The notes beneath the pieces were generated by a model. The model saw only the letters and a program-made list of their open reading frames with translations, was not told the origin of the DNA and did no database searches. A stretch of 64,000 bases of DNA, from the NCBI RefSeq assembly GCF_013085465.1, contig NZ_CP049838.1, positions 186,001 through 250,000 of the forward strand, given 5' to 3'. The DNA is from Streptomyces asoensis (lineage in GTDB: Bacteria > Actinomycetota > Actinomycetes > Streptomycetales > Streptomycetaceae). This document shows positions 32,488-42,378 of this stretch, piece by piece; position 1 is the stretch's first letter; each line of letters opens with the position of its first letter. The position numbers and the translations under genes are program-made.

Positions 32488-32709
32488 TCAGAACAGCTCG
32501 TCCTGCTCCCCGGGGCCGGACCGGCACCCGGCGCGCCGGACCGGTTGCCGGGCGGGCGGCTCCTTGCCGAAGAGGGGGACCGTGCCGTACTCGTCGGGTT
32601 CGGCCGGCACGGGGATGGGTCCCGTCCCCACGTTCAGACGCAGCGGGACGTCCCGGTCGAAGTCCGACGGCGTCATCGCCGGCCACTCGCGGTCCTGACG
32701 TTCACTCAT
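32488..32709 (-). CDS. Small hypothetical protein (73 aa)
   Basis: ATG 32709 follows GGCGGAGGGGTGTCG, an excellent ribosome site that fixes the start. The peptide MSERQDREWPAMTPSDFDRD continues VPLRLNVGTGPIPVPAEPDE, then YGTVPLFGKEPPARQPVRRA, and ends GPGEQDELF. It is hydrophilic and probably soluble, with no recognised motif. It lies upstream of the symporter on the same strand, about 190 bp from the short coupled frame, and could be the first gene of that unit. No relative with a known role comes to mind. Confidence 0.55.
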   Translation of the reverse strand: MSERQDREWPAMTPSDFDRDVPLRLNVGTGPIPVPAEPDEYGTVPLFGKEPPARQPVRRAGCRSGPGEQDELF

Positions 32710-33327
32710 CGACACCCCTCCGCCCTTGCACCTTCTCCTTCTCCTACCCCTGACCCTCGGCCGGCACGCCCGGGCGATGATCAAGGACCCGTACGGCCGG
32801 ACGTCCGGCGATGTCACCCGGCCATGTCGTCCCGCTGCGTCATGGCCTGCCCGTCCGCGGCGGTTGACGAGCACGGCGCTTGCGGCAGACAGCAGTTGAC
32901 CGAGTGTCAGCCCCCGTTGTCCGACTCCTGGGCGGCGGTGGAGGCCGTGGTCGCGTCCTCCGGCAGGGGTGCCGGCCACTCACCGATGTCGCGCAACGGC
33001 GGCCCCTGCCACCGCGTCGTGCGTGGCGGGTTCGGCGGCGCGACCGCTCCCCCGCCCCCGTCCGCTACGGAGTCGCACCTCGTGGCCACGTTGACCCTGC
33101 ACGCCCAAGGCCTCGCCCCCGTCGACGAGGTGTGGTCGCGCTACGTCGCCCCGCCGCGCTGACCCTCGTGGTCGCCGCAGATCCGCGCCTTACGCGCGGG
33201 AGTGGACCTGGCGGGTACGGCTGGGCCCCTTGCGGCCGCGTCTGCACCACAGCGTTGGCCCGCGCGGGAACAGGACGGTGACGACCTTGCGGCAAGGACG
33301 GATTCCTGCGACTGGGACCGCCCCGGC

Positions 33328-33424
33328 AGGACGGGGCCGGGGGCGTACTCGCGGGCGTTGGTCACCAGCTCGCCGACGACCAGCTGGGTCAGGTACCTCG
33401 TACGGGCGGGTACCGGCAGGTGAT
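33328..33424 (-). pseudogene. Remnant of an RsbW-like ATP-binding protein
   Basis: Minus-strand residues RTRYLTQLVVGELVTNAREY and APGPVL match the N-box region of histidine-kinase-like anti-sigma ATPases of Streptomyces (V-S-E-L-V-T-N-A-x-x-Y-A). The remaining domain is absent. Confidence 0.55.
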
Positions 33425-33505
33425 GGGCGCGGCTTGGGCCGCGTGGCGTGGTGGCGGGCGTCGGCGGTGCAGCCGAATCCGTGCGCGGCCGGCACGACCA
33501 GCGGG

Positions 33506-33561
33506 TTGTGCCCGTCCCGTACAGCCACAACAGATCGAACGCGACGAAGTGGGCCGACCGC
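33506..33561 (-). pseudogene. Tiny remnant resembling an ATP-dependent DNA ligase
   Basis: Minus-strand residues RSAHFVAFDLLWLYGTGTT recall the motif-III region of actinomycete ATP-dependent DNA ligases (AHFVAFDLLxLxGTDTT). Only about 20 residues survive. Confidence 0.4.
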
Positions 33562-33755
33562 TCCGCTCCCCCGCGGCCCCGCGTGCCGCGCCGACAGTCC
33601 CGGTGCCGCCATGCGGGCGTGCACTGCTTGACCAGGCGGGTCGTCGCTTGCAGAGTCGAGATGCGGCACCACAGCAGCGCCGCCTCACTCTGCCGACCGG
33701 TTCGCCCGTCCGCAAGGCGGCCCGACGGTCCTGACACCCAGGAGCGGCTGATCCG

Positions 33756-34400
33756 ATGGTCCTCGACCTGGTTGTGATCGGTACGGCCATCACCCTGGGG
33801 CCCTTGCACAACAGCGCCTTCATCCTGCTGCTCTCCTCGCGGCACGGCGTTCGCCAGGGCCTGGCGTTCCTGCTGTCGTGGCTGGCCAACCTGGTCGTGG
33901 TGATCGCCTGTGTGATGCTGCTGACCGGCGGTCAGCCCCCGGCCCGTCACAGCGTGCCCTCGACCGCCGTCATCGTGGCGAAACTCGTCATCGGCCTTGC
34001 ACTGGTGCTGTACGGCGCACACCGGCACCGCCGACCGCCCCGCCCGCACGGCCCGCCGCGCTGGACCGCCCGGATCGACAACGCCTCCCCGGTCGCGGCA
34101 GCCGGCCTGGCATGGCTGCTCCAGCCCTGGGCACTGGTCGGCGCCGGCGCCGCGACCACCGTCGACGCGAACCTCTCCACCCTCGCCGACTGGCTCGCGC
34201 TGACCGGCTACTGTCTGCTGGCCACACTCAGCCTTGTCGTCATGGAGATGTACGTGGTGTGGGCGCCCACAGTCGCGAACGCCCGGTTGAACGCCCTGCG
34301 GAGGTGGCTGGAGCAGCACCAGGAGCAACTGATCGTCACGCTCTCCCTGCTCCTCGGCCTGTGTCTGACGGCCCGGAGCATCGCCGAGCTGGTCACCTGA
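33756..34400 (+). CDS. GAP/SfLAP-family membrane protein
   Basis: ATG 33756 starts a 214-residue protein with six predicted helices: LVVIGTAITLGPLHNSAFIL, GLAFLLSWLANLVVVIACVM, IVAKLVIGLALVLYGAH, VAAAGLAWLLQPWALVGAGA, YCLLATLSLVVMEMYVVWAP and LIVTLSLLLGLCLTARSI. The arrangement and the P-L-H/N pair in helix 1 fit the GAP (Sap, sulfolipid-addressing) family of actinobacteria, which resembles LysE-type exporters. The basic loop HRHRRPPRPHGPPRW lies between helices 3 and 4. Role here is unknown; transport or lipid export is inferred from the family. It stands alone. Confidence 0.75.
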   Translation: MVLDLVVIGTAITLGPLHNSAFILLLSSRHGVRQGLAFLLSWLANLVVVIACVMLLTGGQPPARHSVPSTAVIVAKLVIGLALVLYGAHRHRRPPRPHGPPRWTARIDNASPVAAAGLAWLLQPWALVGAGAATTVDANLSTLADWLALTGYCLLATLSLVVMEMYVVWAPTVANARLNALRRWLEQHQEQLIVTLSLLLGLCLTARSIAELVT

Positions 34401-34685
34401 CAGGGACGGCCCCGGCGGCGCGCCCCCTACATGTGTCCCGGTGGTGGGCTGACATTCCGGGGTATCTCCGGGAGGGCTTCGGTCGGCTGACCGTCTTGAC
34501 CATGAGGGTGACGGCAGCGGCTGCGCGCCGGAGGTTGGCCTTGCCCAGGACCTGGCGGCGGGTCAGTCGGCGGCTTCGGCGTTGGTCACCAGCAGCACCT
34601 TCGTCCGGTGGCCCACTGCTCATAGGGGGCGAATGCCGAGCGTCGGTACTCAGTCGCACGGAACTGCCGCTCCGTCCCAGTTGCG
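34401..34685. other. Converging intergenic region
   Basis: It lies between the ends of the GAP gene and the glutamate decarboxylase gene. I see no gene and no clear terminator hairpin. Confidence 0.5.
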
Positions 34686-36050
34686 TCAGTAGCCGGTGCC
34701 GCGCTTGACCTGGGTCCGCTCGATCCCGTGGGTCGCGCCCTTGTCGTCCAACGTGCGACACGCGTCGGCGATGTCCTGGCTCAGGCGATCGATCTGCTCA
34801 CGGCTCAGAGTCTCCTTGACCAGGGCGCGCAGGATCTTCACCCGCTCCGCGTTGGGCGGGAGCGTGTATGCCGGCACCATCCAGCCCCGCTCGGCCGAGA
34901 GCTGCCAGGCGATGTCGGACTCGTCGTAGGCGTGCTTGCCGGCGAGACGGAAAGCGACGAGCGGCAGCTGCTCGACGTCGCTCCCGATCACTTCGAAGCG
35001 GCCGCTGCTGCGCAGGTTGTCCGCCAATGCGCGGGCGTTCTCCTGCATCATTTTCATGACGTAGGTGTAGCCCTGGCGGCCGAGCCTCACGAAGTTGTAG
35101 TACTGCGCGAGCACCATCGACGCGCCGGTGGAGAAGTTCAGCGTGAACGTCGCGTCGGTCTTGCCCAGGTAGTTCTCGTAGAACACGAGGTCCTTGGCCA
35201 GGTCGGACTCCTCACGGAAGACCAGCCATCCGATGCCGGGGTACACCAGGCCGTACTTGTGTCCCGAGACGTTGATCGAACGGACCTGCTCGAGCCGGAA
35301 GTCCCACTTCGAGTCCGGGTAGAGGAAGGGCCACACGAATGCGCCGCTGGCGCCGTCGACGTGGATCGGGATGTCGAGGTCCCGCTCTTTGCGGACGTCC
35401 CGCAGGAGCTTGTCGATCCCGACGACATCGTCCTTGTGGCCGGTGAACGTGGTGCCGAGGACGGCGACGACGCCGATCGTGTTCTCGTCGAGGTGGGGCT
35501 CCACGTCCTGCGGGCCGATCGTGTACTTGTCCTCGGCGAGCGGCACGATCCGCGGCTCGACGTCGAAGTAGCGGCAGAACTTCTCCCACACGACGTGGAC
35601 GTCTCCGCCGAAGATCAAGTTGGGCCGGTCGGTCGGCAGGCCGGCCGCCTGGCGGCGCTCGCGCCACTTCCACTTCAGCGACAGCGCGCCGAGCATGATC
35701 GCCTCGGACGAGCCCTGAGTGCGGCATCCGGTCGTCCTGCCCGGCGCGTGGAAGAGGTCGGCGAGCATGCGCACGCAGCGCTGCTCGATCTCGGCGGAGA
35801 TGGGGTACTCCGCATGGTCGATGAAATTGCGGTGGAGGTTCTCGGCGATCAGCCGTTGCGCCTCCGGCTCCATCCAGGTGGTGACAAACGTGGCGAGGTT
35901 GCGCTGTGGGTCGCCCTCCATGGCGAGATCCACATCCACGAGCCTCATTGCGTCCGTCGCGGCCATACCTTCCTCGGGGAAGGTCTCCGAGGGAGCGGGC
36001 ACGGTCAGGAATCGGTTACCGAAAAGAGCCGAATCATCCTTTTTGGTCAT
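34686..36050 (-). CDS. gadB: Glutamate decarboxylase (PLP-dependent)
   Basis: Start at ATG 36050 (MTKKDDSALFGNRFLTVPAP) gives 454 residues, the usual size of bacterial glutamate decarboxylase. Signature segments are GCRTQGSSEAIMLGALSLKW, FGGDVHVVWEKFCRYFDVEP, IHVDGASGAFVWPFLYPDSK and the PLP-lysine motif INVSGHKYGLVYPGIGW (Lys265). The C-terminal part contains RGWMVPAYTLPPNAERVKIL, as in GadB. The enzyme converts L-glutamate to GABA and CO2, consuming a proton, in the cytoplasm. No glutamate/GABA antiporter gene is adjacent. The ribosome site is not obvious, but the Met start agrees with homologues as I remember them. Confidence 0.9.
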   Translation of the reverse strand: MTKKDDSALFGNRFLTVPAPSETFPEEGMAATDAMRLVDVDLAMEGDPQRNLATFVTTWMEPEAQRLIAENLHRNFIDHAEYPISAEIEQRCVRMLADLFHAPGRTTGCRTQGSSEAIMLGALSLKWKWRERRQAAGLPTDRPNLIFGGDVHVVWEKFCRYFDVEPRIVPLAEDKYTIGPQDVEPHLDENTIGVVAVLGTTFTGHKDDVVGIDKLLRDVRKERDLDIPIHVDGASGAFVWPFLYPDSKWDFRLEQVRSINVSGHKYGLVYPGIGWLVFREESDLAKDLVFYENYLGKTDATFTLNFSTGASMVLAQYYNFVRLGRQGYTYVMKMMQENARALADNLRSSGRFEVIGSDVEQLPLVAFRLAGKHAYDESDIAWQLSAERGWMVPAYTLPPNAERVKILRALVKETLSREQIDRLSQDIADACRTLDDKGATHGIERTQVKRGTGY

Positions 36051-36349
36051 ACGGCGATTCAAACAGCGCTGGAGCCTGCCGCGGGCGAGGGACACACCGG
36101 GACGGAACTGCGCGCCGGTCACGAACGGGCCCCCAAGCACGGAATCCCTGACGGCCCATGGGCCGCGGCGTGAGGGTATGTCCAGGTCGGACCATCCGGT
36201 GATCATGCACCTGCCGGCGAGTCGTCGTACCTCGCACAAGCCTGGAACAGCGGTGGCGAGGGACGGCGGGACAGCACGTGGTGCCCTTCCTGCGGCCGCA
36301 CCTTTCACAACTCCCAGGCGCGCCTCTGATCAGCGGACACATCCAGGGA
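36051..36349. other. Upstream region of the decarboxylase gene
   Basis: I see no gene and no recognisable operator. The first 20 bp before the ATG lack a ribosome site. Confidence 0.4.
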
Positions 36350-36514
36350 AGCCTGTGCAGCAGCGGGGACGACACCACCGCGACGGGGTCCACCGCCCCC
36401 ACTGCCACGGCGTCGACCACACCGGTGTCATCCGCGCCGGCGGACCCGGACGCAGTGAAGGAGACCGCGCTCGAGGTCTACCAGAGTTACTGGGGCGAGA
36501 CGCAGGAGCGTTGA
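36350..36514 (+). pseudogene. N-terminal remnant of a lipoprotein
   Basis: The frame gives LCSSGDDTTATGSTAPTATA, then STTPVSSAPADPDAVKETAL and EVYQSYWGETQER before a TGA. The CSSGDD start and Thr/Ser/Pro-rich linker are typical of the mature end of Streptomyces lipoproteins, and VKETALEVYQSYW begins a familiar helical domain. The signal/lipobox is out of frame upstream and the domain is cut by the stop. A strong hairpin follows. Confidence 0.5.
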
Positions 36515-36518
36515 GCCG

Positions 36519-36557
36519 GTCGGCCAACGCGTCACCAGGGTGATCGCGTTGGCCGAC
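36519..36557. terminator. Perfect 13-bp hairpin
   Basis: GTCGGCCAACGCG / CGCGTTGGCCGAC with a 13-nt loop, 5 bp beyond the stop of the lipoprotein remnant. It could also terminate leftward transcription from the RppA gene, though it lies about 200 bp beyond that stop. Confidence 0.65.
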
Positions 36558-36754
36558 GACGGCGACGTCCTCCGCGCGGGCGGCGACCGCGGCCGCCGGC
36601 GTCGCTGCGGCCGTGGGCCGCGGCCCGGCAGAGTGGCGGGCCTGGGAGGCCGGCAGAGTCGGAGGGGCGTGAGCGTCCTGGGGTCAGTACCGGTATCCAC
36701 GATGTGCGCGTGGAAGTGACCCGATCCTCATCGTTGAGACGGCACGGCGACGCG

Positions 36755-37813
36755 TCAGGATTCGAACTCCGAAGTCCAGGTGCCCAGGGCGATCTCGGCC
36801 GTGATGCCGGGCCCGAAGCCGGCCATCAGGCCGCGGTGGCCCTCAAGGGTTGATTCCTCGTCGAACATGCGGGCCAAGGCGTCGAGTACCACCGCGCTGG
36901 CTATGTTTCCGTACTCGGTGAGCGTGGCGCGGCTGAAGCGGAACGCCTCGGGGGGCACGTCGAGGAAGAGGCTCAGGTCGTCCAGGATGCGCGGACCGCC
37001 GGCGTGGATGATGTAGAAGTCCATCTTGCTGGCGTTCCATTGGTGCTGTTCCGCGACGGCCTGCAGCGCCGGGGCGAGTGGCTCCATGGTCCCGGGCACG
37101 CGCTTGTCGAGCTGGAAGTGGAAACCTGTGGACCGGACCGCGTAGGAGATCCAGTCCTCGGTGCTCGGGATGATGTACGAGCCGTTGCGTTCCAGGCGGA
37201 CTCCGGTGCCACCGTTGCCCCGGATCACGGCCGCGGCGATTCCGTCGCCGAACAGGCCGTTGGACAGCAGCGACCCCACGCCCAGATCGGTGGGCTGATA
37301 GCACAGCGAGCAGAACTCGCAGGCGACGACGAGCACGTTGGCGTCGGGGTACGCCGTGCAGAAGTCGTGTGCCCGGTTGATGGCTGCGCCGCCTGCTGCG
37401 CAGCCGAGTTGGGCGATCGGCATCTGTCGTGTCTCCGGCCGGAAGCCCATCTCGCCGATGAGCCATGCGGTCGGCGGGGGCATCATGAAACCGGTGCAGG
37501 AGACGTAGATGATCATGTCGATCTGCTGCGGCTCCAGTTCCGCATGGTCGAGCGCCCGGCGCACCACGGCCGGAACGCGGGCCTTGGTGTGCGCCTCGTA
37601 GGTGGTGCTGCGGGCGTCGAAGCCCGGGTGCTCCAGCACCTTCTCGATCGGCTGTATCAGATGCCGCTTCTGCACCCCGGTGTGCTCGATCAGGCTGAGG
37701 ATCAGATCGAGCTGCGGATGGTCGCCGTGCAACCGTTGCGCCAACTCAAGGGTTTCTTCGTTGGTGATGACGTACTCGGGTACCTGGATTGCCGGCTTAC
37801 AGAGAACCGCCAT
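36755..37813 (-). CDS. rppA: Type III polyketide synthase RppA (1,3,6,8-tetrahydroxynaphthalene synthase)
   Basis: ATG 37813 follows GGGAGGCATTCC. The 352 residues are collinear with Streptomyces RppA. The nucleophile is Cys138 in AQLGCAAGGAAI, the partners are His270 in FYIIHAGGPRI and Asn303 in TEYGNIASAVV, and the end has GFGPGITAEIALG. RppA condenses five malonyl-CoA to 1,3,6,8-tetrahydroxynaphthalene, which oxidises to flaviolin and then to dark polymers. In many species a P450 (CYP158) gene follows to couple flaviolin; none is visible within about 2 kb here. The gene stands alone between a pseudogene hairpin and another remnant. Confidence 0.9.
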   Translation of the reverse strand: MAVLCKPAIQVPEYVITNEETLELAQRLHGDHPQLDLILSLIEHTGVQKRHLIQPIEKVLEHPGFDARSTTYEAHTKARVPAVVRRALDHAELEPQQIDMIIYVSCTGFMMPPPTAWLIGEMGFRPETRQMPIAQLGCAAGGAAINRAHDFCTAYPDANVLVVACEFCSLCYQPTDLGVGSLLSNGLFGDGIAAAVIRGNGGTGVRLERNGSYIIPSTEDWISYAVRSTGFHFQLDKRVPGTMEPLAPALQAVAEQHQWNASKMDFYIIHAGGPRILDDLSLFLDVPPEAFRFSRATLTEYGNIASAVVLDALARMFDEESTLEGHRGLMAGFGPGITAEIALGTWTSEFES

Positions 37814-38226
37814 GGAATGCCTCCCGCAGACGTGGTCCACATTGAGCCGGGCCCTGGCCGGATGCGGGCTATTCGTCTTCCGGCGGCAGCCACCCGGATC
37901 CGTCCGCGCGGAACCGGTGCGAACAGACCTGTGGTGGGCTCCGGCGCCGGTTTCGATACCCCTGGCACGGGCGCGGTCGGGGCAGATGTCGAAGACTCAA
38001 GTTCTCCCCGTTGGGGCGGAAGCTGATCCGCCACGGCTTGATCAGCCGTCCGACCCACGCTACGACGGGAGGGTGAGCGTCGCATGTCGGGCGAGAAGCA
38101 CAACGGGACGGCTCGGATCATGGCCCCGCCTACCAGTGGACGTAGATCTCGGTGATGTCGACCACGACGGAAGTTCTCCTCATCCGGGCAAACCGTCAGG
38201 GATGGGGAAGTACATGATCCTCGAAC
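37814..38226. other. Region between the RppA gene and the replication-relaxation remnant
   Basis: It should contain the rppA promoter. No second gene or obvious operator is seen. Confidence 0.45.
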
Positions 38227-38962
38227 TTGCCGGTCTGCCGCGCCAAGCGGACCCCCGAGGGCCTGATCGACCGCATCACCCTGCCGCAGGCGGGGCGCAG
38301 CCGGGTGTGGTTCGCCACCGCGTACGGGGTGCAGGTCGCTGGGGAGTGGCCGGAGCTGCGCGGCCGGCGCCCGCCGCGGCTGGCGTCCGATCCGGTCGCC
38401 GCGCGGCTGCGGGCGAGCCACACCCTCACGGTCACCGAGACGGGGCTGCAATTCCTGCTGGACGCGCGCCGTCGTGGGGAGGTGTGTCGGCCGCTGGACT
38501 TCCTCCCGGAAGCCCACCACCCCATGGGAGGCGGGGAGGCGGTCATCCCGGACGCATTGATCTACTACCAGCGCGGGAACCGGGACGGTGAGGGGCGTTC
38601 GATGCTGCGGGCGTTCCTCGATGTCGACCGGGCGACCATGGGACCCGAACGCCTCGCCGCCAAACTCCGCGCCTACGCCCGGCTCCACCAGTACAGCCCT
38701 GCGCCCGTCGGCCGGCCGCACGGCGGAGACGGTCCAGGGAAGCGAGGAGGAGTGGGGGCGGCACTACCCGCTCTTCCCACGGCTGCTGTTCGTCCTGGAC
38801 GGCACCAGCCCCGTCGGCATCGACACCCGTCTGCGGGCATTGCACGCGGCTGACGTAGACCCGGCGGTGGCCCGCTTCCTGCGGGAGGTGACGGTGCTGG
38901 CCGCACCGATGACCGACCTCCTCCAGCACGGACCGGCCGCAGCCGTGTGGCACCCCATACAA
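38227..38962 (+). pseudogene. Remnant of a replication-relaxation family gene (copy 2)
   Basis: The frame starts mid-domain (GLIDRITLPQAGRSRVWFAT) and continues AYGVQVAGEWPELRGRRPPR, TVTETGLQFLLDARRRGEVC and PDALIYYQRGNRDGEGRSML. It shifts near 38715 to another frame reading YPLFPRLLFVLDGTSPVGID, then FLREVTVLAAPMTDLLQ. These are successive parts of the family. The N-terminal 50-60 residues are missing, and the gene is cut by the transposase-bearing segment at about 38965. The DNA is clearly related to the copy at 6949-7230. Such genes are typical of integrative plasmids. Confidence 0.7.
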
Positions 38963-38968
38963 CGTCGA

Positions 38969-40327
38969 TCACCGGGACACTTCGCGGTTCGTGAGGACGA
39001 GCAGGGCTCTGACCAGGGCGGTCGCCCAGGTCGGGTCGGTGCGGACTTTGCCCAGCACGCGCCAGTTTTTGAGGTGGGCGAAGCCGTGCTCCACCGGTGC
39101 CCGGACCGCTGCCAGTGCGGTGTTCGACAGCTTCTGTCCTCGTGTCAGGGGCCGGTTCCGGGCGGCCTTGTAACCGGTGATCACTGCGGGGCCGGTGTCG
39201 GGGCCGCTGTCGTCGAGCCCAACGAAGCCCAGGTCGGCGATCGCCCCGAGACCGGCCGCCCGCAGCTTGGCGGTGAGCTGGTCGTGTCGACAGGCGGTGA
39301 TCTCCGAGGTCCGTCCGGGCCGGGCCGCCGAGACCCGGAGCAGCCGGCCGCGATCGTCGGTGAGCGCGATCACGAGCAGGCCATGGCATTTGCTCTTGCC
39401 GGAGTAGTTCTTCCGGTTCTCTTTGCCGGAGCGCCGGCGGGTGCGGATCAGCGTGCCGTCCAGCAGCACCATCCCGCCACCCTGGCGGGCGATCTTTTTG
39501 AGGGCGCGGTCCAGGCGCGGGGCGCGGGCGGCCAGCAGGCCGACGGCTTCCCTGACCCACCGGGTCACAGTGGTGCGATGTATCCCGTTGCCACCGGCCA
39601 GATCACCCGGCCGCTGGTCACAGCGCAGTACGGCCAGCACGAGGGCGGCGATCCGTCCCTGAGGCAGGGCCCGCCACCGTGACCTGATCTTCTTCAGGTG
39701 GCCGCGGATCAGGCCGGCGAGCCAGTTCAGGGTGGCACTCGACAGCGGCAGGCGGGCAGTGCAGACAAGGCCGTCAGGGCCCTCGACGGGATGGTTGTTT
39801 TTCTTCACACCAAACTCAACTGCCGCCGGGCGCCAGCCAGTTACGCCACGTCGGCGCCTGCCTCCCCACGCCTGGGAGCGTGCGGCGAATCTGCCCTCAG
39901 GACGCTTGTGCAGCCAGCCGCGGTCGGCGAGCTTGGTCATCTTCGCCCGCAACGGTTCCAGCTTCCCGCGCACCGTCACCTCAAGGCCCAGCTCCTCGCC
40001 GACGGCCCTGACCTGCACCGGGCCGTCGGCAGCCCGCACGATCGCCAGGATCTTGCGGTAGTCAGCGGGCAGCGCGGCCTCATCGCCCGTCCCGCCGCGG
40101 TGCGGGATCAGTAAAACCGCCCGTCCCGCCGCCCGGGCCGCCGTCGGGGCGACGGCCGCGGCGGCCTCCGTCACAGCCTGGTCCTGTTCGGTCAGCCGGT
40201 GCAGGACCCGCTCGGCGATCACCAACTCCTCCCGCTCGGCCTGGACCTCCGCCAGCTGCTTGGCCAACTCCTCTGCGAGCGTGTCCAGTTCATTCCGGCG
40301 AGCCGTGATCCGCTCCAGCTCCAGCAT
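38969..40327 (-). CDS. IS5-family transposase fused to a coiled-coil/HTH protein
   Basis: ATG 40327 follows GGGGAGGGCGTGGGG. The first roughly 170 residues are a Glu/Leu-rich coiled coil (ITARRNELDTLAEELAKQLA) and a winged-helix-like segment (YRKILAIVRAADGPVQVRAV, LADRGWLHKRPEGRFAAR). This protein type often stands alone beside transposons. Without a stop the frame continues into a DDE transposase: RLPLSSATLNWLAGLIRGHL, Asp in GGMVLLDGTLI, Asp in AIADLGFVGLDDSG and Glu in PVEHGFAHLKNWR. It ends at 38969 next to the broken replication-relaxation gene. The fusion probably arose by insertion of the element into the 3' end of the first gene. No clean terminal inverted repeats were found. Confidence 0.7.
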   Translation of the reverse strand: MLELERITARRNELDTLAEELAKQLAEVQAEREELVIAERVLHRLTEQDQAVTEAAAAVAPTAARAAGRAVLLIPHRGGTGDEAALPADYRKILAIVRAADGPVQVRAVGEELGLEVTVRGKLEPLRAKMTKLADRGWLHKRPEGRFAARSQAWGGRRRRGVTGWRPAAVEFGVKKNNHPVEGPDGLVCTARLPLSSATLNWLAGLIRGHLKKIRSRWRALPQGRIAALVLAVLRCDQRPGDLAGGNGIHRTTVTRWVREAVGLLAARAPRLDRALKKIARQGGGMVLLDGTLIRTRRRSGKENRKNYSGKSKCHGLLVIALTDDRGRLLRVSAARPGRTSEITACRHDQLTAKLRAAGLGAIADLGFVGLDDSGPDTGPAVITGYKAARNRPLTRGQKLSNTALAAVRAPVEHGFAHLKNWRVLGKVRTDPTWATALVRALLVLTNREVSR

Positions 40328-40392
40328 CCCCACGCCCTCCCCGCGCTCTCCCGGCACCGGCCCGGTCAGGGATCGCAGGAGGGGCACGGCGG

Positions 40393-40453
40393 TCGGCGCA
40401 GCAGAACCCGACAACGGCCCTGGCGACAGGTCAGACGATCTTCACCATGGACA
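40393..40453. repeat. 61-bp direct repeat, copy 1
   Basis: Identical over 61 bases to 44122-44182 (starts TCGGCGCAGCAGAACCCGAC, ends CTTCACCATGGACA). It lies 66 bp upstream of the transposase-fusion gene start. The two copies bracket the 3.7-kb aldo/keto reductase cassette. Confidence 0.9.
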
Positions 40454-40588
40454 CCCGCCGACGACCAGCGCGAGTACCCCGCACACCAGACCCGTGACCT
40501 GCGTACTTCATGTTGCACAGTCTCATTGGGAATGCGGCACTCTTCGCCCGGATGCCGACCCGCGGCGTGCGTGGTGGTACGTCTTCGA

Positions 40589-41560
<972 letters not shown>

Positions 41561-41588
41561 GGCGCGGACTTCCCTTCCCATTAGTTCA

Positions 41589-41699
41589 GTACCGGTCGGT
41601 GCAGAACAGTAGCACATCAAGACCGACCGGTACCGAATCGTGTTCGCCACCTTGTGGGGATGAAACTGCTGGTCAGCGGGGATCTGTACCGAGTGGTAC
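41589..41699. promoter_or_regulatory. Operators GTACCnnnnGGTAC between aldo/keto reductase and TetR genes
   Basis: GTACCGGTCGGTGC at 41589-41602, AGACCGACCGGTAC at 41620-41633 and the perfect GTACCGAGTGGTAC at 41686-41699 share one dyad form. The last is 9 bp before the TetR start and the first about 29 bp before the reductase start. Confidence 0.75.
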
Positions 41700-41708
41700 G
41701 CTTGTGGC

Positions 41709-42314
41709 ATGGGTGACTCCCGTAAGGCCGTCATGGGTCGGCCTCGAGGCTTCGACATCGACCAGGCGCTGGAACGCGCGATGCGGGTGTTCTGGGCGCG
41801 AGGTTACGAAGGTGCAAGCCTCGCTGAACTGACCGGCGCCATGGGGATCACCAAGACGAGCATGTACGCGGCCTTCGGCAACAAGGAGCAGTTGTTCCGC
41901 AAGGCCCTCCAGCGCTACGGCGCGGGGCCGGCCGCCTACGCCACGCGCGCCCTGGAGGAGCCCACCGCACGGGCTGTGGCCTTGGCGTTCCTCCGCGGAG
42001 CGGTCTGCACCACAACTCCTCCCGATGGCCCCTCCGGGTGCCTGACCGTGCAGGGTGCGCTGGCGTCGAGCGACGAGAGCCGGGCCGTCCACGACCTGCT
42101 TGTCGACTGGCGCAACGACGCGGGGGTCCGCCTCGAGGAGCGCTTCCGGCGCGCCGTCAACGAAGGTGATCTTCCGGGCAACGCCGACCCTCGGCGTCTT
42201 GCCCGGTTCATCATGACGATGGGTTTCGGCATCGCGGTGCAGGCCGCCAACGGCCTCGGTCCTGCCGAGCTCGATGAAATCGTCGACACGGCGCTGCTCG
42301 GCTGGCCCGCGTAG
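41709..42314 (+). CDS. TetR-family regulator of the aldo/keto reductase cassette
   Basis: The 201-residue protein starts at ATG 41709 ([20 protein letters not shown]). Its helix-turn-helix reads [40 protein letters not shown] and [12 protein letters not shown], the AcrR/TetR-C type in which W-A-R/K-G-Y-E-G-A-S/T-L recurs. The C-terminal domain has [20 protein letters not shown] and [20 protein letters not shown]. The gene is divergent from the aldo/keto reductase. The same GTACC-type dyad occurs before both and again at 42388 before the SnoaL/Gfo-Idh operon, so the protein probably represses all three units. Confidence 0.88.
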   Translation: MGDSRKAVMGRPRGFDIDQALERAMRVFWARGYEGASLAELTGAMGITKTSMYAAFGNKEQLFRKALQRYGAGPAAYATRALEEPTARAVALAFLRGAVCTTTPPDGPSGCLTVQGALASSDESRAVHDLLVDWRNDAGVRLEERFRRAVNEGDLPGNADPRRLARFIMTMGFGIAVQAANGLGPAELDEIVDTALLGWPA

Positions 42315-42378
42315 CGACTGCGCCCCTTCGCTCGCCCCGGTGAGACATCTCCTCACATGAGGGCCGTGACAGTGCGGG

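Larger units (their letters stand above)
32710..33755. other. 1-kb stretch of gene fragments
   Basis: No intact gene is visible. Besides the two remnants listed below, the plus strand at about 33080-33162 reads LTLHAQGLAPVDEVWSRYVA before a stop, similar to the start of a SRPBCC protein. Repeated loss of frame suggests successive deletions. Confidence 0.45.

Noticed and set aside
34401..34685. A small plus-strand gene after the GAP gene (frame near 34504)
   Set aside because: Only basic, low-information residues (MRVTAAAARRRLALPRTWRR) with no ribosome site.
36755..38226. A larger polyketide biosynthetic cluster around rppA
   Set aside because: Neighbours are a lipoprotein remnant, a hairpin and a replication-relaxation remnant. 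No tailoring enzyme or transporter adjoins.
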